The notes below the pieces were generated by a model. That model ran no database searches and was not told the DNA's origin. It saw only the letters and a list, made by a program, of their open reading frames with translations. A DNA stretch of 5,148 nt from DATAAM01 sp036260075 (lineage in GTDB: Bacteria > Actinomycetota > Acidimicrobiia > Acidimicrobiales > JAHWLA01). The DNA lies in assembly GCA_036260075.1 (NCBI GenBank), contig DATAAM010000080.1, forward strand, positions 1-5,148, read 5' to 3'. Position numbers and translations under genes: made by a program. Position 1 is the first letter of the stretch. The number at the start of each line of letters is the position of its first letter. Below, one piece after another: positions 1-5,148 of the stretch.

Positions 1-1
1 C

Positions 2-1570
2 GCCGTCGGCCTCACCGGCTTCTCGTACGGCGGCATGCGGGCGCTCATGATGGGCGTCGGCAGTGCGGCCAACCCGCAGTTCGACGCTCGTGTCGACGCG
101 ATCGCACCGGTCGCCGGCGGCATGAACTGGGACAAGGTCCCGGCGTTGAGCAGCGACGGGGCAGCCACACCGGCCTGGCGACCTCGGGCGACAACCTCGG
201 CACCCGTCTGGTGGGGCCACCAGGGGTGGATGACGCACACGGACGAGGCTGTCATGAACACTGCCCTGACAGCCGAGCGGGCCGAGTTCGCCGACGAGGC
301 GGTGCCGTCGAGCAACGGCAACGGCTCGATGACCGCCGGCTCGGCCCTGCTCACGATCTCCGGCAGCCCCGCGTTCACCGCCGGCGACGTGGGTTCGCGG
401 GTCAACGTGGCCGGCGCCGGTGCGTCGGGGCGCACCCTCTGGACGTCGATCGCTTTGTACACAAGCCCGACCGAGGTGACGCTGGCGACGACGGCATCGA
501 CGCCGGTTTCGGGCGCCCGGGCGAGCTGGGGCCCGCGGGGCTTCTGGGACGAGCGGCTGTTCCTGAGCGGCGACGCGGTCGTGGACAAGGCTGCGCACAT
601 CGCGGTGCCCACCCTTCTGGTGCACGGTTGGCTGGACGGCACCATCGGGACCGCCTACGCCGAGGTGTACGGCGAGATCTACAACAGGATCCCCGGCAAC
701 GACCGCTACCTCTACCTCGGCTCCTGCACGCACTCCGGCTCCGGCCTGTCGGGCGACCCGTGTCACCAGACGACAAACGGACCTCGCATGCGCGACACGC
801 TCCACCGGTTCTTCGACCGCTACGTGCGCGGTGAGACGACGAACGCAGTGCGGCCGCCGGGCACCACGACATGCGCGACGACCGGCCCCTGTGTGATCTA
901 CACGATCCCGGCAAAGTGGGTGAGCTCCACGAACAACCCGTGGTACACGGACAACTGGACAGAGGTGTCGCGCACCTCGTGGCCTCCGTCGGACTTCACG
1001 CCCGAGACACGGTACTTCCGCAACGACGGCACGCTCTCGACGACATGGGAGACCACCCCGCAGGCGAACACCAGCTGCTCGGCCCTCCCGCCGACCAAGG
1101 GAACGGGCTGCAGCACGTTCACCAACGACCTCAACGTCGCGCCGACGTTCGACGTCTGCTACGGCTTGACCTACGGCACGACCGAGGTGCAGTCGTTCGA
1201 CTGGTCGTTCGCGGCGGAGAAGAAGGTGGCCCGCCTGGAGGCCGACCTGCACCTCAGCTCCACGACGAGCAGGCAGCAGGTGTACGTCGACGTGTGGCTC
1301 ACCGACAGCGCGGGCACCGAGCTCACACGTGTCTGGCAGGGGTCCACCCAGATCGCACCGGTGAAGCGTGACGGCACGCCGGGAACGGTCTACCGCTTCA
1401 AGTTCCGCCCCGGTACCGCGGCGTGGACCGTCGCCGCAGGCCAGCGCCTCCGGATCAAGGTGGCGTCGGGCTACGCCAGAGGCCTGCCTTCGGAGCCCCT
1501 CCCCGCCACGTACACGCTGTACCACAACGACCCGTACAGGTCGGCGATCACCCTGACGTACGTGCCATGA
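2..1570 (+). CDS. Secreted CocE/X-Pro dipeptidyl-peptidase (S15)-like alpha/beta hydrolase, 5'-truncated
   Basis: This is the C-terminal 522 residues of a serine hydrolase; the N terminus lies before the window. Seen: the frame is open from base 2 and begins with the nucleophile elbow GFSYGG, Ser codon 23-25 (fragment residue 8). The candidate acid is Asp in HGWLDG (635-637, residue 212). The candidate base is His in GSCTHSG (731-733, residue 244). The 32-residue Asp-His gap and the WLDG / THS contexts resemble CocE. A WPP linker (residues 327-329) leads to a beta-sandwich C-terminal domain of PepX_C type (about residues 386-520). A beta-rich module of about 66 residues is inserted between Ser and Asp. 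Known: the family cleaves X-Pro dipeptides, esters or amides. Inferred: exported, because both paralogues here carry signal peptides. The substrate cannot be named. Its TGA overlaps the ribosome-binding region of the next gene, so the two are probably co-transcribed. Family call firm, exact activity open. Confidence 0.9.
   Translation, partial: AVGLTGFSYGGMRALMMGVGSAANPQFDARVDAIAPVAGGMNWDKVPALSSDGAATPAWRPRATTSAPVWWGHQGWMTHTDEAVMNTALTAERAEFADEAVPSSNGNGSMTAGSALLTISGSPAFTAGDVGSRVNVAGAGASGRTLWTSIALYTSPTEVTLATTASTPVSGARASWGPRGFWDERLFLSGDAVVDKAAHIAVPTLLVHGWLDGTIGTAYAEVYGEIYNRIPGNDRYLYLGSCTHSGSGLSGDPCHQTTNGPRMRDTLHRFFDRYVRGETTNAVRPPGTTTCATTGPCVIYTIPAKWVSSTNNPWYTDNWTEVSRTSWPPSDFTPETRYFRNDGTLSTTWETTPQANTSCSALPPTKGTGCSTFTNDLNVAPTFDVCYGLTYGTTEVQSFDWSFAAEKKVARLEADLHLSSTTSRQQVYVDVWLTDSAGTELTRVWQGSTQIAPVKRDGTPGTVYRFKFRPGTAAWTVAAGQRLRIKVASGYARGLPSEPLPATYTLYHNDPYRSAITLTYVP
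326..523 (+). other. Beta-rich module inserted in the cap region of the first hydrolase
   Basis: About 66 residues, starting near SMTAGSALLTISG and ending near TPVSGARAS, have no counterpart in the paralogue at 1582-3426, where the same stretch between nucleophile and Asp is short. The segment is Gly/Ala/Thr/Ser/Val-rich with alternating hydrophobic residues. It contains FTAGDVGSRVNVAGAG followed by a TSIA...TEVTLAT strand pair. This pattern resembles small repeat modules I recall from phage tail-fibre and pectate-lyase-like beta proteins (F-T-A-x-D-V-G ... G-A-G ... V-T-L). In CocE/S15 enzymes the cap domain sits between Ser and Asp, so the insert should lie over the active-site entrance. 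A role in substrate or surface binding is inference. Confidence 0.6.
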
Positions 1571-1578
1571 AAGGCAGG
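1570..1578 (+). promoter_or_regulatory. Ribosome-binding site that decides the start of the second hydrolase gene
   Basis: AAAGGCAGG begins on the last base of the upstream TGA. Its AAAGG core (1570-1574) ends 7 nt before ATG 1582. This favours 1582 over the in-frame ATG at 1567, which overlaps the upstream stop as ATGA and would have its ribosome-binding site inside the upstream coding sequence. Starting at 1582 also makes the signal peptide exactly as long (31 residues) as that of the third paralogue. Confidence 0.6.
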
Positions 1579-1581
1579 ACG

Positions 1582-3426
1582 ATGCACGCACGACGGCTGT
1601 CGGTCCTTCTCGCCTCGGCCCTGTCTGCCTCGCTCGTCGCGCCCGTCCTCGGGCCTTCCAGCCAGGTGGGCGCGCACACGGGCCTGACGAGCATCAACGA
1701 CGACTCGGGGGCGGACATCAGCCCCGATCCGACGATCAACGGCACAACCGTGCAAGTGCGCATCCTGCGGCCCTCGACAGACGCGTCGAAGCCCGCCGGC
1801 GGGTGGCCGCTCGTGATCTACATGCCGGGCGAGCTGAAGAACCGGTGCGCCAACATCAACGAGACGTCGGCTCGCACCAGTTGGTACACGCGCAAGCAGC
1901 TGGCGGAGCACGGGTACGCCGTCCTGAGCTTCAACGCCCGGGGCCTTCCCGCCAACTACAACGCGGGCTCCAATCCGACGGGGACGTCGGGCTGCAATGC
2001 GCTCGACGACGCCAAGGACGCCATCGACGATTCCGGCTGGGACCTCGGAGGCCCCAACGACAAGGCCGACGTGAAGGGCCTGATCGACTGGGCCGTCGCC
2101 AACTACACGTGGTCGGGCTGCGCGAGCTCGTGCATCGACGGCGACGACGTCGCCCTGATCGGCGCAGGAACCGACGCGCTCAAGGCGCTCCTCATGGGCG
2201 TGCCGAACCCGCCGAACGCACAGCACTCGTCGGGGGTGAAGGCGATCGTGGCCGTCGGGTACGACGAGCTGACGATCCGCAACCTCAAGGACGTCAGCAG
2301 CGACGGCGCCGCCGCGCCTGCGTTCCGAAGCGTCGACCACGGCCTCTGGGCCTACACCACAGACATGCACTCCGGGTACATGAGCCGCGCCGACGCCTCG
2401 TTGGCGGAGAACGTCATGAAGCTGCTCCGAGCCACCTACCTCAACGACACGGTGCCGGCGGCGACGACCTCGTGGTTCGACGACCGGACCGTCGTCGACG
2501 ACAACTCGTCCGTCGACAAGGCCGGCGACATCACGACCCCGGTGTTCCTCGCCAACGCCTTCCTGGACGGCGACGGAGGGACCACCGCCGCGACACTCGC
2601 CTTCAACAAGCTCGCAGCCACCGAGAAGTTCCTGTACCTCGGCGCCTGTGGCTCCTCGTACACGCACCTGGCATCGAGCGCCACGGGGCCGTGCCTGACG
2701 ACCAACGCCGCCAACCTGCGCGACAAGGTGCACGCGTTCCTCGATTGGAAGCTCAAGGGCGCGGCCAACACGGTCGGCGGGCCGGTGTTCTGGGCGGTGC
2801 CGCCTGCCGTCAACCCGTTGGCCACCGACGCCTGGTCGGTCGAGGACGATCCCGACGCCGTCTGGCCCCCGGCGCCCGACGCGTACACGACCACATCCTG
2901 CTTGGGCTCGGACGGCAACTGGTACACCGGGTCGTGCTCGACGGCGGCCCAGCCCACGTTGGACCGCACCGTGTCGAACGTGTGGTCCCAGGTCCCGCAA
3001 GCGGCGTTCTGCGCGGGTTCCACGTACGGGTCGAACGAAGTCGTCGCCTACACGTCGGGGGCAGACCCGGCCAACGACCTGAAGCTGATCGGCTTCGAGC
3101 TGGACACCCACGTGAAGTCCGACACCACCCGTCTCCAGGTCTACGCCGACCTCTTCTCCGTGGACACCCTCGGCAACGAGACGCGGATCTCGCAGGGCAC
3201 CGCGCAGATGGTGCCCGTGAAGCGCAACGGCAGCGCCGGCACCGTCTACCGCTTCCGGTTCCGTCCCGTCGGCCTCGCCTGGACCCTGCCCGCCGGGCAC
3301 AAGATCCGAGTGAAGCTGGCCGCCAACTACAAGAAGGCGTTCGCCCAGGAGCTCCTCCCGGCCACGTACACGATCAAGCACACCGACACCCAGCCGACGA
3401 CGATCACCTTGACATTCGACATCTGA
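1582..3426 (+). CDS. Secreted S15/CocE-like hydrolase paralogue lacking the nucleophile (probable pseudoenzyme)
   Basis: A 614-residue protein. Residues 1-31 form a signal peptide: MHARRLSV, a hydrophobic core, then VGA before His32. Residues about 50-475 follow the alpha/beta-hydrolase fold of its neighbours, and about 477-614 form a PepX_C-like beta domain that is very close to that of the first gene (shared VPVKR/APVKR, GTVYRF, LPATYT blocks). The nucleophile elbow, GFSYGG or GFSWGG in the neighbours, here reads GAGTDA, with Gly196 in the Ser place (codon 2167-2169). The oxyanion-type HLHGG of the third gene here reads YMPGE (80-84). Asp329 (FLDG) and a His (362, YTH) remain, with a three-residue length change around the His. 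A Cys180-Cys184 pair 12 residues before position 196 is shared with the third gene and could form a disulphide. The frame is intact over its full length, so this is a maintained protein rather than a decayed gene. Inferred role: binding, regulatory or partner subunit. The gene starts 11 bp after its upstream neighbour. Confidence 0.88.
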   Translation: MHARRLSVLLASALSASLVAPVLGPSSQVGAHTGLTSINDDSGADISPDPTINGTTVQVRILRPSTDASKPAGGWPLVIYMPGELKNRCANINETSARTSWYTRKQLAEHGYAVLSFNARGLPANYNAGSNPTGTSGCNALDDAKDAIDDSGWDLGGPNDKADVKGLIDWAVANYTWSGCASSCIDGDDVALIGAGTDALKALLMGVPNPPNAQHSSGVKAIVAVGYDELTIRNLKDVSSDGAAAPAFRSVDHGLWAYTTDMHSGYMSRADASLAENVMKLLRATYLNDTVPAATTSWFDDRTVVDDNSSVDKAGDITTPVFLANAFLDGDGGTTAATLAFNKLAATEKFLYLGACGSSYTHLASSATGPCLTTNAANLRDKVHAFLDWKLKGAANTVGGPVFWAVPPAVNPLATDAWSVEDDPDAVWPPAPDAYTTTSCLGSDGNWYTGSCSTAAQPTLDRTVSNVWSQVPQAAFCAGSTYGSNEVVAYTSGADPANDLKLIGFELDTHVKSDTTRLQVYADLFSVDTLGNETRISQGTAQMVPVKRNGSAGTVYRFRFRPVGLAWTLPAGHKIRVKLAANYKKAFAQELLPATYTIKHTDTQPTTITLTFDI

Positions 3427-3463
3427 GCCGGGGGCGCTCGGCCTCCGCAGCGCACGACGGGCC

Positions 3464-3482
3464 GCCGCCTAGATTGGCGGCG
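3464..3482 (+). promoter_or_regulatory. Leaderless-type promoter of the TetR gene within a 6-6-6 inverted repeat
   Basis: A -10-like hexamer TAGATT (3470-3475, fits TANNNT) ends 6 nt before the GTG start, so transcription would begin at or near the first base of the start codon. This is a common arrangement for leaderless mRNAs in actinobacteria. No good Shine-Dalgarno precedes the GTG, and no -35 is recognisable. The hexamer is the exact spacer of a perfect repeat, GCCGCC-TAGATT-GGCGGC (3464-3481), which could be an autoregulatory operator. GC-rich 6-bp arms are common in such DNA, so the repeat alone is weak evidence. The rest of the 55-bp gap after the preceding stop shows no clear terminator. 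Confidence 0.5.
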
Positions 3483-4120
3483 TGGCCGAACGCTCGCTGC
3501 GGCAACGCAAGAAGGACCGCACGCGCGCCCGGCTGATAGAGGTCTCACAGCGCCTCTTCGCCGAGCAGGGCTACGACGCCACCACGCTGGAGCAGATCTG
3601 CGACGAGGCCGAGGTGTCGGTCCCCACGCTGCTGGCCTACTTCGAGTCGAAGGAACGCCTGGCGCTCACGCCCGACTACGACACCCTCGAGGCGTTCCGG
3701 GCCCAGGTGGACGATCCGGAGCGGCGGCAGTCCACGGTCGAGCTCTGGCGTGCGCACGTGCTCGCCGCCGTCGACGTGGCCACACGACCCCGGGGCGCGC
3801 AGCTCCGCTACCTGCGCCACTACCGATACCAGGCGTCCTCGCCCGCCTTCGTGCGGGGCACAGTGGCGTTGCTCCAGCAGTACGAGGATGTGCTGGCCGC
3901 CGGGCTGGCCCGCGACTTCGGCACCGATCCCGACCGCGACCTGACGACGCGCCTGATGGCCACGACGCTGATCTTCGGCGACCACATGGTCGTACGGCGC
4001 TGGGTCGCGTCCGGCGGCCAAGGCGACCTCGCGGCCGTCTGCAACGAGGTCATCGATGTCGTCGTCGCCACCTTCCGGCCCGCGCCCCGCTCGGCGACTG
4101 TCGCCCGCCGCGCCCGCTGA
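3482..4120 (+). CDS. TetR/AcrR-family transcriptional regulator
   Basis: A 212-residue cytoplasmic DNA-binding repressor of normal TetR length. Seen: a basic N-terminal arm (RQRKKDRTRARL, residues 7-18), helix 1 with LFAEQGYDATTLEQI (25-39), and the helix-turn-helix CDEAEVSVPTLLAYFESKE (40-58). The YFESKE motif is typical of TetR_N. The remainder (about 60-205) is helical and Arg/Leu/Ala-rich, as in ligand-binding TetR C-terminal domains; its ligand cannot be read from sequence. The tail (195-212) is basic and probably disordered. Start: GTG 3482, the only one that gives the usual arm length, and it fits a leaderless promoter. Context: it lies between two hydrolase paralogues on the same strand, 156 bp before the third, whose promoter carries an operator-like repeat. 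Control of that gene and of itself is inference; it may also respond to a product or substrate of these enzymes. Confidence 0.93.
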   Translation: MAERSLRQRKKDRTRARLIEVSQRLFAEQGYDATTLEQICDEAEVSVPTLLAYFESKERLALTPDYDTLEAFRAQVDDPERRQSTVELWRAHVLAAVDVATRPRGAQLRYLRHYRYQASSPAFVRGTVALLQQYEDVLAAGLARDFGTDPDRDLTTRLMATTLIFGDHMVVRRWVASGGQGDLAAVCNEVIDVVVATFRPAPRSATVARRAR

Positions 4121-4129
4121 CCTGTCAGC
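4116..4129 (+). repeat. 14-bp perfect inverted repeat over the TetR stop codon
   Basis: GCTGAC-CT-GTCAGC is a perfect palindrome with 6-bp arms and a 2-nt centre, and it spans the TGA at 4118-4120. No T-run follows, so an intrinsic terminator is doubtful. Size and symmetry suit a TetR-type operator, about 24 bp before the -35 of the downstream promoter. The same arms are not found in the other repeats nearby. Function unproven. Confidence 0.4.
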
Positions 4130-4152
4130 CGGACGTCGATCCCGCCGGACCG

Positions 4153-4181
4153 TTGACACAGCGACTCCGAACAACTATAAG
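4153..4181 (+). promoter_or_regulatory. Strong sigma70-type promoter for the third hydrolase gene
   Basis: A perfect -35 TTGACA (4153-4158) is followed after exactly 17 bp by TATAAG (4176-4181), five of six matches to TATAAT. Transcription would start around 4187-4189, giving a leader of about 89 nt before the GTG at 4277. The region is an A+T island: 32 of the 50 bases from 4171 to 4220 are A or T, in otherwise G+C-rich DNA. Consensus promoters this good are uncommon in high-GC actinobacteria and are often held down by a repressor. Confidence 0.75.
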
Positions 4182-4185
4182 TTCG
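4168..4185 (+). promoter_or_regulatory. Candidate TetR operator overlapping the -10
   Basis: CGAAC-N8-GTTCG is an 18-bp inverted repeat with perfect 5-bp arms, and the -10 hexamer lies within it. A second, offset repeat, AACT-ATA-AGTT (4173-4183), is nested inside. A repressor bound here would block RNA polymerase. The length fits TetR-family operators and a TetR gene ends 47 bp upstream. The N8 spacer rules out a LexA box, which has N4 between GAAC and GTTC. The binding protein is inferred. Confidence 0.45.
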
Positions 4186-4208
4186 ATACAAACCGGAAAT
4201 TGGGATCG

Positions 4209-4234
4209 CTCAAGATTTAAGGCTGTGCCGAGAA
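4209..4234 (+). promoter_or_regulatory. Possible second, FliA/sigma28-like promoter in the leader
   Basis: CTCA (4209-4212), 14 bp, then GCCGAGAA (4227-4234) resembles the CTC(A/C)-N15-17-GCCGAA type described for actinobacterial FliA promoters. The spacing is one short and there is one core mismatch. If used, it would start transcription near 4240, about 37 nt before the GTG. The motif is short and could be chance. Confidence 0.2.
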
Positions 4235-4237
4235 GGG

Positions 4238-4255
4238 GGGCGGACTTGGGCGCCC
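4238..4255 (+). other. Short GC hairpin in the leader of the third hydrolase gene
   Basis: GGGCG (4238-4242) can pair with CGCCC (4251-4255) across an 8-nt loop. The alternative is the self-complementary GGGCGCCC at 4248-4255. It lies 6 nt before the Shine-Dalgarno. It has no T-run and matches no riboswitch I recognise, so a role in RNA stability or translation is only possible. Confidence 0.25.
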
Positions 4256-4261
4256 GACGCT

Positions 4262-4269
4262 GGAAAGGA
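4262..4269 (+). promoter_or_regulatory. Shine-Dalgarno of the third hydrolase gene
   Basis: GGAAAGGA ends 7 nt before GTG 4277, a good purine-rich site at normal distance. It fixes the GTG as start and precedes a typical signal peptide. Confidence 0.75.
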
Positions 4270-4276
4270 CCCACGC

Positions 4277-5148
4277 GTGCGCCTACGACGTCCCGCCAGG
4301 CTCCTCGTCGTCGCCCTGTTCGCCTCGTTGCTCTCGCCGGTCGCCTTCCAGGCGAGCCCGGCCGTGGCGCACGGGGTGTGCACCCCCAACGCCGACGACG
4401 CGACAGCCGACTTCTACCCGGCCACAAGCCCGTGGAGCGACGGCGTGAAGGTGCGCATCCGCGTCCTGCGCCCCGTCAACTGCGCGGGCAAGCCCGGGAC
4501 GGGGTGGCCGCTGATCGTCCACCTCCACGGGGGGAGCGGCAACCGCTGCACCGACATCCCGTTCTACTCGCGGTACGAGACAGCCCAGCACGGCTTCGTG
4601 GTGCTGAGCTTCACCGCCCGAGGCAAGCCCGGCCCGCTCACCGTCGGAGCCGCGAGCAAGGGCTGCGACGACACAGAGGACGGCTACGACGCCCTCGACG
4701 ACCCCGGGAGCGACTCGCCCGGACCTCGTGACCTGAAGGACATCTCCGAGCTGATCACCTGGCTCGCCAACAACAACTCGTTCACCGGTTGCTCGAACCC
4801 CTGTGCCGACACCAACAAGGTGGGCGTCACCGGGTTCTCGTGGGGTGGCCCCCGCACGCTGTGGATGGGCGTGCAGGGCCCGCCGGGCCACGCCACCCAC
4901 GCCGGTCCCAACCACGAGTTCGACGACCGGGTGAAGGCGATCGCGCCCGTCGGCTCGCAGGTGCTGTGGCGCACAATGGCGAGCCAGAACAACGACGGGG
5001 CGGCCACACCCGTGGCCCGAGACCGCGCCGGCGGCACGTGGGGGAACATCGCCTGGTGGTTCAACCAGGGCTGGTTCGGCCACTGGACGCGGGAGTACTC
5101 CAAGCACGCAGGCGAGCTCGACCGAGCGAGCTTCCTCAACCAGACGCT
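4277..5148 (+). CDS. Secreted S15/CocE-like alpha/beta hydrolase, 3'-truncated by the window end
   Basis: The first 290 residues are present. Residues 1-31 form a signal peptide (MRLRRPARLLVVALFAS, then a hydrophobic core ending AVA before His32). Then come a beta strand VKVRIRVLRP, the oxyanion-type motif HLHGG (82-86), and GFVVLSFTARG, equivalent to GYAVLSFNARG in the second gene. A Cys172-Cys176 pair precedes the nucleophile elbow GFSWGG with Ser188 (codon 4838-4840). The following block VKAIAPVGS ... NDGAATP matches VDAIAPVAG ... SDGAATP in the first gene. The Asp and His of the triad, and any PepX_C domain, lie beyond the window. Start: GTG with a strong Shine-Dalgarno 7 nt upstream. The first copy shares intact motifs, so this one should be an active exported hydrolase; the substrate is unknown. 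It has its own strong promoter and probable operator, so it is likely regulated separately from the first two. The open frame on the opposite strand here is a codon-bias shadow. Confidence 0.9.
   Translation, partial: MRLRRPARLLVVALFASLLSPVAFQASPAVAHGVCTPNADDATADFYPATSPWSDGVKVRIRVLRPVNCAGKPGTGWPLIVHLHGGSGNRCTDIPFYSRYETAQHGFVVLSFTARGKPGPLTVGAASKGCDDTEDGYDALDDPGSDSPGPRDLKDISELITWLANNNSFTGCSNPCADTNKVGVTGFSWGGPRTLWMGVQGPPGHATHAGPNHEFDDRVKAIAPVGSQVLWRTMASQNNDGAATPVARDRAGGTWGNIAWWFNQGWFGHWTREYSKHAGELDRASFLNQT

Noticed and set aside
326..523. Intein or mobile insertion in the first hydrolase
   Set aside because: The segment is short, in frame, has no splicing or endonuclease motifs and no flanking repeats. 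A domain insertion explains it better.
1471..3381. Long open frame on the minus strand (about 636 codons) opposite the second hydrolase
   Set aside because: Low-complexity Arg/Val/Gly-rich translation with no recognisable motif. It mirrors the third-position G/C bias of the real gene, which has a signal peptide and paralogues.
3427..3463. Intrinsic terminator after the second hydrolase
   Set aside because: Only a 4-bp GCCG/CGGC stem with a long loop and no T-run. Not convincing.
1803..3536. Long + strand frame (about 577 codons) overlapping the second hydrolase and the TetR start
   Set aside because: Arg-rich shadow translation in another frame, with no domain and no ribosome-binding site. 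It conflicts with two well-supported genes.
4168..4185. LexA/SOS box
   Set aside because: The arms CGAAC and GTTCG match, but actinobacterial LexA boxes have four bases between GAAC and GTTC; here there are eight.
4188..4276. Riboswitch in the leader of the third hydrolase
   Set aside because: Only a 5-bp hairpin and an 8-bp palindrome are visible, and I recognise no conserved core of any riboswitch class.
4153..4731. + strand frame beginning with TTG at 4153
   Set aside because: Its start codon is the -35 box TTGACA, and the translation after 4277 is an Arg-rich out-of-frame reading of the hydrolase.
4283..5107. Minus-strand open frame of 274 codons at the window end
   Set aside because: It is antisense to the GTG-started third hydrolase, whose signal peptide, HGG and GFSWGG motifs are unmistakable.

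Overview
The window is G+C-rich DNA from a high-GC Gram-positive (actinobacterial) genome. The signs are strong G/C third-position codon bias, GTG starts, secreted proteins with Arg-rich signal peptides ending in Ala-X-Ala-like sites, and a TetR gene with a leaderless-type -10/GTG arrangement. The sequence alone does not settle the class or genus. All four genes lie on the + strand. No RNA gene, mobile element, CRISPR array or integration site was seen.

Layout: (1) 2-1570 is the 3' part of a secreted alpha/beta hydrolase of the CocE / X-Pro dipeptidyl-peptidase (peptidase S15-like) type. It keeps Ser, Asp and His triad candidates and has a PepX_C-like beta domain at its C terminus. A small beta-rich module is inserted in its cap region. 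(2) 1582-3426 is a complete paralogue, 11 bp downstream and probably translationally coupled. Its nucleophile motif is destroyed (the Ser position is Gly) and its oxyanion motif is altered, so it looks like a secreted pseudoenzyme. (3) 3482-4120 is a TetR-family repressor. (4) 4121-4276 is a regulatory gap with a very strong sigma70-type promoter, TTGACA-N17-TATAAG, whose -10 lies inside an 18-bp inverted repeat. (5) 4277-5148 is the 5' part of a third paralogue, GTG-started, with intact HGG and GFSWGG motifs. It runs off the window end.

Inferred logic: this is a tandem family of exported hydrolases that arose by duplication, with a TetR gene between the second and third copies. The repressor is a good candidate to control the third copy through the inverted repeat on its promoter, and perhaps itself through a repeat on its own -10. 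The first two genes would yield one active and one catalytically dead exported protein from a single message. The substrate is unknown; CocE/S15 relatives cleave X-Pro peptides, esters or amides.

The points most worth following are the dead paralogue coupled to a live one, the beta module inserted into the cap of the first hydrolase, and the operator-like repeats around the TetR gene.
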